From Pseudomonadota bacterium (GTDB lineage: Bacteria > Pseudomonadota > Gammaproteobacteria > Steroidobacterales > Steroidobacteraceae), in NCBI GenBank assembly GCA_021808195.1, contig JAKBCE010000124.1, positions 1 through 6,967 of the forward strand: DNA of 6,967 nt, read 5' to 3'. Every line of letters starts with the position of its first letter. The first letter of the stretch is position 1. Below the pieces are notes generated by a model. It was not told where the DNA came from. It ran no database searches and worked only from the letters and a program-made list of their open reading frames with translations. Shown here in pieces: positions 1-6,732 of the stretch. Made by a program: the position numbers and the translations under genes.

Positions 1-131
1 CTGGTGATCCGCCCGGTGCGCGAGTCCCAGCCGATCTGGCCGGCGACGAAGATCTGGCGCCCCTGTGCGAGCACGCCGTTGCTGTAGCCCGAGGGCCGCA
101 GCCAGCCCTTCGGTTGCAGAGTTTCAAACAT
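1..131 (-). CDS. RidA (YjgF/YER057c/UK114) family protein, N-terminal part only
   Basis: This is the first 43 codons of a minus-strand gene that runs off the left edge of the window. The peptide begins [20 protein letters not shown] and continues through [10 protein letters not shown]. The pattern of a hydrophobic strand followed by VAGQ.GWD is typical of the RidA family. Known members are small trimeric cytosolic proteins of about 130 residues that hydrolyse reactive enamines and imines to ketones and ammonia. The arginine that binds the substrate carboxylate in deaminating members lies in the missing C-terminal part, so activity cannot be judged. The ATG overlaps the 3' end of the acyl-CoA dehydrogenase gene by 8 bases and has only a weak Shine-Dalgarno (TTGAG), so translation is probably coupled. 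Inference: in this operon it could hydrolyse the cyclic beta-enamine formed from 2-aminobenzoyl-CoA. Confidence 0.88.
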   Translation of the reverse strand, partial: MFETLQPKGWLRPSGYSNGVLAQGRQIFVAGQIGWDSRTGRIT

Positions 132-1350
132 GCTCAATTCGTCTGCCTCGCGATGAACGCAACAGTTCGCGACCAATGATCAATTTCTGAACCTCCGTGG
201 CACCCTCGTAAATGCGCAATGCGCGGATATCGCGGTACAGCCGCTCCAGGCGTTCCCCGCGGACCACGCCGCGGCCGCCGAACAGCTGCAGCGCGCGATC
301 GATGATCCGCTGTGCCGATTCGGTGGCGGTCATTTTTGCAATCGCCACTTCCTGGGTGGCCGCTTCGCCCAGATCGCGCAGCCAGGCGGCGCGGTAGGTG
401 AGCAGCCGGGCGGCATCGAGTTCGGCCGCCATGTCGGCGAGCGAGGCCTGGGTGAGCTGGAAGTCCGCGAGCGTGCGTCCGAACATCCGGCGCTCGCCGA
501 CATGGGCGAGTGCCGCATCGAACGCGCATTGCGCCAGACCGAGCGCTGCGCCGGCTACGGTGGTGCGAAACACATCGAGGGTGCGCATGGCGAGCTTGAA
601 GCCCTCACCCTCGTTTCCGAGGCGTTGGGCGGCCGGTACCCGACAGGCGTGCAGACGCAGACGCGCCAGCGGATGCGGGGATATCGGTGTGAATCGCTCG
701 GCGATCTCGAGCCCCGGCGCGTCGGCGTCGACCACGAAAGCGCTGATGCCCTCGGCGCTCACGGCCCCGTCCGGGCGGCGCTGCGGCGCACCGGTTCGCG
801 CAAAAACGCAATAGAAGTCGGCGATGCCGCCATTGGAAATCCAAGTCTTCTGGCCGTCGAGGACATAACTGTCACCCTCGCGGCGAGCCGAACACTCCAG
901 CGCTGCGACGTCCGAGCCGGCATCGGGTTCCGATAGGGCGAACGCTGCGAGGGCCGCTCCGCTGGCGACTCTCGGCAAGTAACGGGCCTTCAGTTGCGCG
1001 GAACCTGCCAGCGAGATCGGTCCACTGCCGAGACCCTGCATCGCGAACACGAAGTCCGCGAGCGCATCGTGGCGCGCGAAAGTCTCGCGGATCAAGGCGA
1101 GTGCGCGCACGTCGAAGGCCGGACCGGCCGACTCGGCCGATCCCTGCCCGCCGCGGCCTACGCAATACGCGGTCCAGCCCGCCTCGCCCATGGTCACGGC
1201 GAGCGAGCGGCAGGCGCGCTCCACGGCCGGGGCGTCTTCCGCGCCTCCAGCCTGCGCCAAGTGTTGCTCGGCCCACGTCTGAAGCCGCGTTCCGAGCGCG
1301 CGGTGCGCCGGCGTGAAGAAGGGCCATTCGAGGGGACTGCGGGCGCTCAC
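124..1350 (-). CDS. acyl-CoA dehydrogenase family protein
   Basis: This 408-residue FAD-dependent flavoprotein would perform alpha,beta-dehydrogenation of a CoA thioester in the cytosol, passing electrons to electron-transfer flavoprotein. It has the all-helical N-terminal domain, the first family signature at residues 137-151 ([15 protein letters not shown]), the middle beta domain with QKTWISNGG at 167-175, and the C-terminal signature ([12 protein letters not shown] at 355-366, IYEGATEVQ at 380-388). Glu382 in IYEG is at the position of the medium-chain-type catalytic base. The start is taken as GTG at 1350: it lies 4 bases after the upstream stop and has AAGGA 10 bases before it. A longer reading frame to an ATG at 1470 would run 120 bases into the hydratase gene and adds low-complexity Arg/Ser/Thr sequence with no family match. 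The substrate is unknown; context suggests an alicyclic or ring-opened intermediate of 2-aminobenzoyl-CoA breakdown. Confidence 0.93.
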   Translation of the reverse strand: MSARSPLEWPFFTPAHRALGTRLQTWAEQHLAQAGGAEDAPAVERACRSLAVTMGEAGWTAYCVGRGGQGSAESAGPAFDVRALALIRETFARHDALADFVFAMQGLGSGPISLAGSAQLKARYLPRVASGAALAAFALSEPDAGSDVAALECSARREGDSYVLDGQKTWISNGGIADFYCVFARTGAPQRRPDGAVSAEGISAFVVDADAPGLEIAERFTPISPHPLARLRLHACRVPAAQRLGNEGEGFKLAMRTLDVFRTTVAGAALGLAQCAFDAALAHVGERRMFGRTLADFQLTQASLADMAAELDAARLLTYRAAWLRDLGEAATQEVAIAKMTATESAQRIIDRALQLFGGRGVVRGERLERLYRDIRALRIYEGATEVQKLIIGRELLRSSRGRRIEHV

Positions 1351-1354
1351 GAGG

Positions 1355-2182
1355 TCAGTTTCCTTCGAAATGCGGCTTCTGTTTGGCGACGAATGCGTGG
1401 TAGGCGCGGTGAAAATCCTGCGTCTGCATGCACTGCGCCTGGGCCTGTGCCTCCGCGTCGATGGCCGCATCGAGCGGCAGGTGCCACTCCTCGTGCAGCA
1501 TCCGCTTGGTCATCGCATGGGCGAGCGTCGGTCCGCGGGCGATCTGCCCGGCGAGGTCCATGGCCGTGCCGAGCAGCGCCGCGCACTCTTCGAGGCGATT
1601 GAAGAATCCCCACGCCAGTCCCTCCTGTGCCGACATGGCGCGCCCGGTGTAGAGCAGTTCCGCGGCGCGGCCCTGACCGATGAGCCGGGGCAGGATCGCG
1701 CAGGCACCCATGTCGCACCCGGCCAGTCCGACGCGCGTGAACAGGAACGCGGTGCGCGCCAGCGCCGTTCCGAGGCGAAAGTCCGAGGCCATCGCGAGGA
1801 TGGCGCCGGCGCCGGCGCATACGCCATCGACAGCGGCGATGATGGGCTGCGGACAGGCGCGCATCGCCTTGACCAGATCGCCCGTCATCTGCGTGAACGC
1901 GAGCAGTCCGGCCGCGTCCATGGCCGTGAGCGGTCCGATGATCTCGTGCACGTCGCCGCCGGAGCAGAAATTGCCGCCCGCGCCGGTGAGCACGACGGCA
2001 CGGATGCTCTGCACCGAGCGCAGGTTGCGAAACAGGTCGCGAAGCTCCGCGTACGAGTCGAACGTCAGGGGATTCTTGCGCTCCGGTCGGTCGAGGGTGA
2101 TCACCCCGACACGCTCGTGCGAGTGCCAACGGAAGTGGCGCGGTTCGAACCGCTCGATGTCAAAAGTGCGCTCAGGGCTCAT
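1355..2182 (-). CDS. enoyl-CoA hydratase/isomerase (crotonase) family protein with non-canonical active site
   Basis: This 275-residue crotonase-fold protein would act on a CoA ester in the cytosol. The first oxyanion-hole segment is [10 protein letters not shown] (71-80), the second is [16 protein letters not shown] (119-134), and the downstream helix has [14 protein letters not shown] (148-161). Canonical hydratases carry a glutamate in GG.CELA and another in the PE(I/V) segment. By my alignment these positions are Ile128 and Arg150, while Asp157 is acidic and lies close by. Such substitutions occur in crotonase members that hydrolyse, isomerise or cleave C-C bonds, so simple hydratase activity should not be assumed. 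The ATG at 2182 has AAGGGG 5 bases upstream, starts 10 bases after the MarR gene ends, and ends 4 bases before the dehydrogenase. The likely role is a step after dearomatisation of 2-aminobenzoyl-CoA, possibly ring opening (inference). Confidence 0.9.
   Translation of the reverse strand: MSPERTFDIERFEPRHFRWHSHERVGVITLDRPERKNPLTFDSYAELRDLFRNLRSVQSIRAVVLTGAGGNFCSGGDVHEIIGPLTAMDAAGLLAFTQMTGDLVKAMRACPQPIIAAVDGVCAGAGAILAMASDFRLGTALARTAFLFTRVGLAGCDMGACAILPRLIGQGRAAELLYTGRAMSAQEGLAWGFFNRLEECAALLGTAMDLAGQIARGPTLAHAMTKRMLHEEWHLPLDAAIDAEAQAQAQCMQTQDFHRAYHAFVAKQKPHFEGN
1361..1365 (-). promoter_or_regulatory. Shine-Dalgarno supporting the GTG start of the acyl-CoA dehydrogenase
   Basis: The minus strand reads AAGGA followed by 10 bases and then GTG at 1350. 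The site sits in the last codons of the hydratase-like gene (Glu-Gly-Asn-stop). It fixes the start just after that gene ends and makes coupled translation likely. Confidence 0.6.
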
Positions 2183-2192
2183 GCGGACCCCT

Positions 2193-2708
2193 TCAATGCT
2201 GTGCCGGCAGCTGCGCGAACTCCTTCAGGAGCCCGAGCAGATCCATCAGGTCGCGCTTCTGGCGCACCGAGAGTTTGCTGAACAGATCGATGACCCATTG
2301 TTCATGCTCGCTCGCCATGCGGGCGAACTGGCGCACGCCCTCGGGGGTGAGTTTGACCCGAAATGCGCGCCGATCGGCCGGGTCGACCTCGCGGATCACC
2401 AGCCCCTCTTTCTGCAGGCCGTCGGTGATGCCCGTGACGTTGCCGCCGGTGACCATCATGCGCTGCGACAGTTCGCTCATCTTCAGCCCGTCCGGCGCCC
2501 GCTCGAGCTGTGCCATCAGGTCGAAGCGCGGCAGCGTGGTGCCGAAACGCGTCTGCAGGTTCTGGCGAATACGCCCCTCCACCTGGTTGGTGCAGGAGAG
2601 CAGCCGCAGCCACAGGCGTACCGAGATGTGATGATCGTCATTCAGCCGCGTCTCGGCGTCGACCGGGACGGCGCCCGTCTTTTCCTTGCCCTCTGTGTTG
2701 CGGGCCAT
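2193..2708 (-). CDS. MarR-family transcriptional regulator
   Basis: This 171-residue DNA-binding protein is probably a dimeric repressor. The winged helix-turn-helix is clear: [20 protein letters not shown] (75-94), the recognition helix [15 protein letters not shown] (89-103), and the wing [19 protein letters not shown] (106-124) with the family hallmark DP.DRR. Helices at both ends would form the dimer interface. The chosen ATG at 2708 shares one base with the dehydrogenase stop (TGATG) and has GGGGAGG 7 bases upstream. A longer frame to 2936 overlaps the dehydrogenase and gives an unrelated basic peptide. MarR regulators of CoA-dependent aromatic pathways (BadR, CouR) often sense the aromatic acid or its CoA ester. 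By analogy this one may sense 2-aminobenzoyl-CoA or a related compound and bind the divergent promoter region near 5837-5870. As the third gene of the operon it would be autoregulated. Confidence 0.92.
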   Translation of the reverse strand: MARNTEGKEKTGAVPVDAETRLNDDHHISVRLWLRLLSCTNQVEGRIRQNLQTRFGTTLPRFDLMAQLERAPDGLKMSELSQRMMVTGGNVTGITDGLQKEGLVIREVDPADRRAFRVKLTPEGVRQFARMASEHEQWVIDLFSKLSVRQKRDLMDLLGLLKEFAQLPAQH

Positions 2709-3505
2709 CAGTACACCTCCCCGCCTGCGATTGCGAGACTTTGCCCCGTGATGCTCTCGGTTCCCGGACGGCACAGCCACAGCATCGCGTGGGCCACTTC
2801 GGCTGGTGCGATGAGTCGCCGCTGCGGGTTTGCGCCGAGCAGTGAATCGAGCGCCTGTTCCGGGGTGCGGCCGGTCTTGCGCGTGATGCGAGCGATCGCG
2901 TCCTTGACGATGTCGGTGTCCGTGAATCCAGGGCACAGGGCATTGACCGTGATCGGATGTGCTGCGTACTCGAGCGCGAGCGAGCGCGTTAGTCCGACGA
3001 CGCCATGCTTGGAGGCGGCGTACGCTGCGATGTAAGCGCCCCCGCGCAGCCCGGCGGTGCTCGCGATGTTGACGACGCGTCCAAACCCTTCAGCGAGCAT
3101 GTCCGGGATCGCTAGCCGGGCACACAGGTACGGACCAGTGAGATTGACGGCGAGCATCGCTTGCCAGAGCGCTGGATCGGTGTCGGTGAATTTCGCGCTC
3201 GTGGCGCGGCCGGCGTTGTTGATCAGAATGTGCACGGGGCCGAATTCGGCGCGAGCTGCGCGGAACGCGCGCTCCAATGCGGCCTCGTCGGTGACGTCCG
3301 CCTCGAGTGGCAGAGCCCGCGCCGCTCCGCCGAGCGTTCGTGCGGTGTCCTGCAGATGGGCGAGTTCTCGGCCAAGGAGCGTCACGCGCGCCCCGTCGGC
3401 GGTGAGCGCCGCGGCGCATGCGGCCCCAATGCCCCGACCAGCACCGGTCACGACCGCATGCCTGCCGGCGAGCGGCGCGTTCTCGGCGGCTGTGCCCGAG
3501 TGCAT
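2708..3505 (-). CDS. SDR-family NAD(P)-dependent dehydrogenase
   Basis: This 265-residue classical short-chain dehydrogenase would oxidise or reduce a hydroxyl/carbonyl on a CoA-bound intermediate in the cytosol. The Rossmann motif TGAGRGIG is at 20-27, the adenine-contact Asp70-Val71 pair (EADV) follows, NNAG is at 96-99, and the catalytic tetrad is Asn121, Ser149, Tyr162 and Lys166 (Y-AAS-K). Arg46 at the end of the second strand hints at NADP, but cofactor choice is not certain. The start is the ATG at 3505, which shares a base with the stop of the upstream fused enzyme (TGATG); GGAG lies 10 bases upstream. A longer frame to 3667 only reads into the neighbour's coding region. In this operon it probably interconverts the ring 5-oxo and 5-hydroxy groups, or acts as a 3-hydroxyacyl-CoA dehydrogenase after ring opening (inference). 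Confidence 0.93.
   Translation of the reverse strand: MHSGTAAENAPLAGRHAVVTGAGRGIGAACAAALTADGARVTLLGRELAHLQDTARTLGGAARALPLEADVTDEAALERAFRAARAEFGPVHILINNAGRATSAKFTDTDPALWQAMLAVNLTGPYLCARLAIPDMLAEGFGRVVNIASTAGLRGGAYIAAYAASKHGVVGLTRSLALEYAAHPITVNALCPGFTDTDIVKDAIARITRKTGRTPEQALDSLLGANPQRRLIAPAEVAHAMLWLCRPGTESITGQSLAIAGGEVY
2716..2722 (-). promoter_or_regulatory. Shine-Dalgarno deciding the MarR start
   Basis: The minus strand reads GGGGAGG, 7 bases before ATG 2708. It lies within the last codons (Gly-Glu-Val-Tyr-stop) of the preceding dehydrogenase. It strongly supports the 171-residue MarR product over the longer frame and indicates stop-start coupled translation. Confidence 0.7.
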
Positions 3506-5787
3506 CACTCCGCGGCTCCGGCCACCATCGAGCGCTGCACGTTGCGCTCCAGCTGGGCCTTGCCCGCCAGATACGGCTTCGGCCACCATTGCGCGGAGTA
3601 GCCCTGTCGGGCAGCTGCCTCGAGCGTCCACGCCGGGTTGGCCAGATGCGGCCGGGCGATCGCACACAGGTCGGCGCGTCCGGCCGCGATGATGGTGTTG
3701 ACGTGGTCGGATTCGTAGATGTTCCCGACTGCGAGCGTGGCGATGCCGATTTCGTTGCGCACTTCATCGGCGAAGGGGGTCTGCCACATCCGCCCGTACA
3801 CGGGCGCCTGCCACGGGACGGTCTGGCCGGTCGAGACATCGATCAGGTCGGTGTCCGCGGCCTTCAGTGCCCGGGCGATCGCCAGCAGGTCCTCCTCGGA
3901 AAGTCCCCCCTCGGCCCAGTCCGTGGCCGAGAGACGCACCGAGAGGGGACGTTCGCCGGGCCACGCCGCGCGCACGGCATTGAGGACCTCGAGCGGGAAG
4001 CGCAGCCGGCCGCCGATGCTGCCGCCGTATTCGTCGCGCCGTTGGTTGGTCAGCGGCGAGAGGAACGAGGCGAGCAGATAGCCATGGGCCATGTGCAGCT
4101 CGAGCATGTCGAAGCCCGCCTCGGCCCCGAGCCGGGCGGCGCGCACGAACTGCTCGCGCACCGCATCCATGTCCGCGCGCGACATCTCGTGCGGCGTCGC
4201 GCTGATACCGTCCAGGTACGGCAGGGGCGAGGGCGCCATGAGCGGCCAGTTGTCGTGCTCGAGCGGGTGATCCATGCGCTGCCAGCCGAGCTGGGTCGAT
4301 CCTTTGCGGCCGGCGTGACCAAGCTGGAGGCAGATCCGGGCCGGCGTGCGGGCGTGCACGAAGCGGACGATTTTGCGCCAGGCGTCGCATTGCGCTTCGT
4401 TCCACAGGCCCGTGCAGCCCGGTGTGATGCGACCTTCCGGCGAGACGCAGGTCATCTCCGTATAAATGAGTCCCGCCCCGCCGAGTGCCCGGTGCCCGTA
4501 GTGCACGAGATGCCATTCCTCGGGCATTCCATCGGTGGCGCTGTACTGGGCCATGGGGGAGACGACCACGCGGTTCTCCAGCTCCAGACCGCGCAGCCGA
4601 AACGGCAGGAACATCGGCGGGCGTCGCTTCTCCACGCCGGCTCGCCCCGCGAGCCAGTGCTCGAAACCCTCGACGAATCGCGAGTCGCGCGCCTTGAGGT
4701 TCTCGTGGCCGATGCGCTGACTGCCGGTGAGCAGGCTGTAGGCGAACTGCTCCGGTTCGAGCTGCGCGTAGCGTGCGACGTGCTCGAACCATTCCATGCG
4801 GTTGCGCGCCGCGCTCTGCAGCTTCAATACCTCGAGGCTGCGTTCCTTCTGATACGCGTGCAGCGCTTCGGCGAGAGGTGCCCCGGAGGTCACGTGCTGC
4901 GAGAGCGAGATGGCATCCTCCATGGCGAGCTTCGTGCCCGAGCCGATGGAGAAATGTGCGGTGTGCGCGGCGTCGCCGATCAGAACCCGCTTGCCGTGCG
5001 ACCAGTGCTTGCAGTTCACGCGCAGAAAGTTCAGCCATGCCGAGCCGCGCAGGTGCGTCGCGTTGCTCTGCAGGCGGTGGCCGCCGAGGTAGCGGGCAAA
5101 CAGCTGCTCGCAGAAGGCGATCGATGCGGCGGTGTCGCAGCGGTCGAGTCCATGGGCCTTCCAGGTCTCCTCGCGCGTCTCGACGATCACGGTGGAGAGC
5201 TCGTCACTGAACTGGTAGGCGTGGATCTGGAACCAGCCGTGCTCGGTCTGTTCGAACGCGAAGGTGAATGCAGCGAAGCGCTGAGTCGTGCCGAGCCAGA
5301 TGTAGCGGCAGTTGCGCCGGTCGAGTTCGGGTGCGAACGCCTCGGCGTGACGGGTGCGGGTTCTGCTGTTGACCCCGTCGGCGGCCACGATCAGGTCGGC
5401 ATCGTCGAATTCTTCGTCGCGGTCGATCTCATGCTGGAAGTGCTGCTGCACGCCGAGCTCATGCGCGCGCGCCTGCAGCAGTGCGAGCAGTCGCTTGCGC
5501 CCCAGGCCGCAGAAGCCGTGTCCGCCGCTGAGGAAGGTGCGGCCGCGAAAGTGGATCGCGATGTCGTCCCAATGATGGAACTCCCCGGTGATCGCCGCAT
5601 GCGTGGGGGCATCGGCGCGGCGGAAGTTCTCGATGGTCCGATCGGAGAACACGACGCCCCAGCCGAAGGTGTCATCCGGCCGATTGCGCTCGAATACATC
5701 GATCCGGGCGTGTGGCAATGCTTTACGCAGCAAGATGGCGGCGTACAGTCCAGCCGGCCCGCCGCCGACACAGACGACTCGTTTCAC
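3505..5787 (-). CDS. bifunctional flavin monooxygenase/Old Yellow Enzyme-type reductase (2-aminobenzoyl-CoA monooxygenase/reductase type)
   Basis: This 760-residue fusion has two flavin domains. Residues 1 to about 365 form a class A FAD monooxygenase: GGGPAG (8-13), FGWGVVFSD (41-49), [11 protein letters not shown] (131-141) and GDAAH (271-275). Residues from about 390 form an FMN-binding Old Yellow Enzyme domain: [27 protein letters not shown] with the His565/His568 pair, the [10 protein letters not shown] segment, and a C-terminal phosphate site around [11 protein letters not shown]. This architecture is that of anthraniloyl-CoA monooxygenase (EC 1.14.13.40), which uses O2 and NAD(P)H to hydroxylate and then reduce the ring. 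Databases often call it bifunctional salicylyl-CoA 5-hydroxylase/oxidoreductase. The start is placed at GTG 5787 because the family begins just before the GGGPAG strand and GGGGGAG lies 6 bases upstream; an ATG at 5820 adds 11 residues without a good ribosome site. First gene of the operon. Salicylyl-CoA remains an alternative substrate. Confidence 0.92.
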   Translation of the reverse strand: MKRVVCVGGGPAGLYAAILLRKALPHARIDVFERNRPDDTFGWGVVFSDRTIENFRRADAPTHAAITGEFHHWDDIAIHFRGRTFLSGGHGFCGLGRKRLLALLQARAHELGVQQHFQHEIDRDEEFDDADLIVAADGVNSRTRTRHAEAFAPELDRRNCRYIWLGTTQRFAAFTFAFEQTEHGWFQIHAYQFSDELSTVIVETREETWKAHGLDRCDTAASIAFCEQLFARYLGGHRLQSNATHLRGSAWLNFLRVNCKHWSHGKRVLIGDAAHTAHFSIGSGTKLAMEDAISLSQHVTSGAPLAEALHAYQKERSLEVLKLQSAARNRMEWFEHVARYAQLEPEQFAYSLLTGSQRIGHENLKARDSRFVEGFEHWLAGRAGVEKRRPPMFLPFRLRGLELENRVVVSPMAQYSATDGMPEEWHLVHYGHRALGGAGLIYTEMTCVSPEGRITPGCTGLWNEAQCDAWRKIVRFVHARTPARICLQLGHAGRKGSTQLGWQRMDHPLEHDNWPLMAPSPLPYLDGISATPHEMSRADMDAVREQFVRAARLGAEAGFDMLELHMAHGYLLASFLSPLTNQRRDEYGGSIGGRLRFPLEVLNAVRAAWPGERPLSVRLSATDWAEGGLSEEDLLAIARALKAADTDLIDVSTGQTVPWQAPVYGRMWQTPFADEVRNEIGIATLAVGNIYESDHVNTIIAAGRADLCAIARPHLANPAWTLEAAARQGYSAQWWPKPYLAGKAQLERNVQRSMVAGAAE

Positions 5788-5793
5788 GGCGGT

Positions 5794-5800
5794 CTCCCCC
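5794..5800 (-). promoter_or_regulatory. Shine-Dalgarno supporting the GTG start of the fused monooxygenase/reductase
   Basis: The minus strand reads GGGGGAG, then six bases, then GTG at 5787. The alternative ATG at 5820 is preceded only by CTCGGTGA, a poor ribosome site. This moves the start 33 bases downstream of the longest reading frame. Confidence 0.65.
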
Positions 5801-5835
5801 GTCTTCAGGCGGTATCGCATTCACCGAGGGCCTGT

Positions 5836-5864
5836 GTTATATTCCCAATTGCTTGAGGTGTCAA
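5836..5864 (-). promoter_or_regulatory. near-consensus sigma-70 promoter of the leftward operon
   Basis: On the minus strand the -35 box is TTGACA (5859-5864), followed by a 17-base spacer and a -10 box TATAAC (5836-5841). The -35 is a perfect match and the -10 has 5 of 6 consensus bases. Transcription would start near 5829, giving a leader of about 42 bases before GTG 5787. So strong a core promoter suggests control by repression, consistent with the MarR gene in the operon. Confidence 0.75.
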
Positions 5865-5870
5865 ATATAA
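5837..5870. repeat. 7-base inverted repeat spanning both -10 boxes (candidate operator)
   Basis: TTATATT (5837-5843) and AATATAA (5864-5870) are exact reverse complements separated by 20 bases. Each arm overlaps the -10 region of one of the two divergent promoters. Part of the symmetry may simply come from two facing AT-rich -10 boxes, so its role as an operator is only a possibility. Confidence 0.4.
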
Positions 5871-5871
5871 T
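5842..5871 (+). promoter_or_regulatory. candidate promoter of the rightward unit, interleaved with the leftward promoter
   Basis: The plus strand has a perfect -10 box TATAAT at 5866-5871. The best -35 candidate is TTCCCA at 5842-5847 (4 of 6 bases) with an 18-base spacer, so this promoter looks weaker or activator-assisted. Transcription would start near 5878, about 34 bases before ATG 5912. The element overlaps the leftward promoter almost completely, so polymerase or repressor binding to one should affect the other. Confidence 0.5.
5853..5864. promoter_or_regulatory. short palindrome TTGA-N4-TCAA, candidate MarR operator
   Basis: TTGAGGTGTCAA is a 4+4 inverted repeat with a 4-base centre. 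It covers the -35 box of the leftward promoter and lies in the spacer of the rightward one. Many MarR operators have TTG...CAA half-site symmetry, so this is a plausible site for the MarR protein encoded in the operon. The arms are short and binding is not shown. Confidence 0.4.
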
Positions 5872-5898
5872 TCCCTTGGCCCGTCGGTTCGCTCAAGT

Positions 5899-5902
5899 GG
5901 AG
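5899..5902 (+). promoter_or_regulatory. Shine-Dalgarno of the cyclase-family gene
   Basis: GGAG sits 9 bases before ATG 5912. It supports this start rather than any codon in the long open frame that extends upstream to 5588 across the intergenic region and into the opposite-strand gene. Confidence 0.65.
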
Positions 5903-5911
5903 ACAAGTGAC

Positions 5912-6718
5912 ATGAGTGCTGCTGCCAAAGCCCCCCAGGCCCAGGTCCTCGCTGAACTCGTTGCCGCGCTGGCCGGCGGTGCCGTCCGGGTGGTGGATCT
6001 GACGGTCCCGCTCGAGCCGTCGACGGCGACGATCCAGCTGCCGCCACAGTTCGCGCCGTCCAAGCCGTTCGCGTTGCAGGAGATCTCCCGCTACGACGAA
6101 CGCGGGCCGGCGTGGTACTGGAACAATATTTCCTGCGGGGAGCATACCGGGACGCATTTCGACGCCCCGATTCACTGGGTGACCGGTAAGGATTACCCGC
6201 AGAATGCGACCCACAACATTCCGGTCGAGCGCTTCATCGGTCCGGCGTGCGTGATCGATGTGTCGCAGAACGTTCGCTCGAATGCGGACTATCTGCTGAC
6301 ACGCGAGAACGTCGAAGCCTGGGAGTCCCGTCACGGCCGCATCCCGGTCGGCGCCTGGGTGCTGATCCGGACCGACTGGTCGAAGCGTACGGCCGCAAAG
6401 GACTTCCTGAACATCGGCGCCGACGGGGCGCATACCCCGGGATTTCATCCGCAGTGCGTGCCGTTCCTGGCGCGTGAACGGGATATCCTCGGCGTCGGCG
6501 TCGAGACGGTCGGTACCGATGCCGGTCAGGCGCCGACCTTCGAGCCGATGTTTCCCTGTCATACCCTCATGCACGGATCGAACCGCTTCGGGCTCGCCAG
6601 TCTGACGAATCTCGACCAGCTGCCGGCGACCGGCGCCGTCGTGATCGCCCCGCCGCTGAAAATCGTCAACGGCTCCGGCAGCCCCCTGCGGGTGCTGGCG
6701 CTGGTGCCGGTGAGCTAG
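5912..6718 (+). CDS. cyclase/metal-dependent hydrolase family protein (isatin hydrolase/kynurenine formamidase fold)
   Basis: This 268-residue cytosolic protein has the family metal motif H-x-G-T-H-x-D-x-P-x-H at residues 78-88 (His78, His82, Asp84, His88), preceded by the expected first strand VRVVDLTVPL (25-34). Downstream are GVGVETVGTDAG (195-205) and a His217/His221 region. The family includes bacterial kynurenine formamidase (KynB) and manganese-dependent isatin hydrolase; both open or cleave an amide next to an aminophenyl ring. KynB is usually near 210 residues, and where it has a Glu in an I-E-N-L-type segment this protein appears to read L-A-S-L-T-N-L (228-234), so KynB is not the best fit. 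Divergence from a 2-aminobenzoyl-CoA operon makes an isatin hydrolase-like role (isatin to isatinate) attractive but unproven. It is the first gene of the rightward unit, 14 bases before an oxidoreductase gene. The N-terminal Ala-rich segment is not a signal peptide. Confidence 0.87.
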   Translation: MSAAAKAPQAQVLAELVAALAGGAVRVVDLTVPLEPSTATIQLPPQFAPSKPFALQEISRYDERGPAWYWNNISCGEHTGTHFDAPIHWVTGKDYPQNATHNIPVERFIGPACVIDVSQNVRSNADYLLTRENVEAWESRHGRIPVGAWVLIRTDWSKRTAAKDFLNIGADGAHTPGFHPQCVPFLARERDILGVGVETVGTDAGQAPTFEPMFPCHTLMHGSNRFGLASLTNLDQLPATGAVVIAPPLKIVNGSGSPLRVLALVPVS

Positions 6719-6732
6719 GCGCCGGCGGGCCC

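Noticed and set aside
1351..1470. A 40-codon N-terminal extension of the acyl-CoA dehydrogenase
   Set aside because: It would overlap the upstream coding region, has no family similarity, and the GTG at 1350 has a good ribosome site and position.
1313..3035. Long plus-strand frames (1313-2281 and 1680-3035) opposite the hydratase-like, MarR and SDR genes
   Set aside because: They are antisense to three well-supported genes, and the translated products are low-complexity with no domain match.
3764..5038. A 424-codon minus-strand frame inside the fused enzyme gene
   Set aside because: It is a frame-shifted reading of the real gene, rich in Arg/Ala/Gly, with no family motif. The true frame is intact from end to end.
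3418..5856. An 812-codon open frame on the plus strand opposite the fused monooxygenase/reductase
   Set aside because: It is antisense to a gene with unmistakable flavoprotein motifs. Its product has no recognisable domain, and long antisense frames are common in GC-rich genes with strong codon bias.
5894..5909. A direct repeat CAAGTG ... CAAGTG with a 10-base period flanking the cyclase ribosome site
   Set aside because: Two 6-base copies are easily expected by chance, and the segment is constrained by the Shine-Dalgarno. Not enough to call an operator.
5588..5911. A 108-codon upstream extension of the cyclase gene
   Set aside because: It runs through the promoter region and into the divergent gene. 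The ATG at 5912 has a clear Shine-Dalgarno and matches the family N-terminus.
5912..6718. Calling the cyclase-family gene kynB (N-formylkynurenine formamidase)
   Set aside because: The fold and metal motif agree, but it is longer than KynB, appears to lack the C-terminal Glu, and no kynureninase or tryptophan dioxygenase gene is in view.
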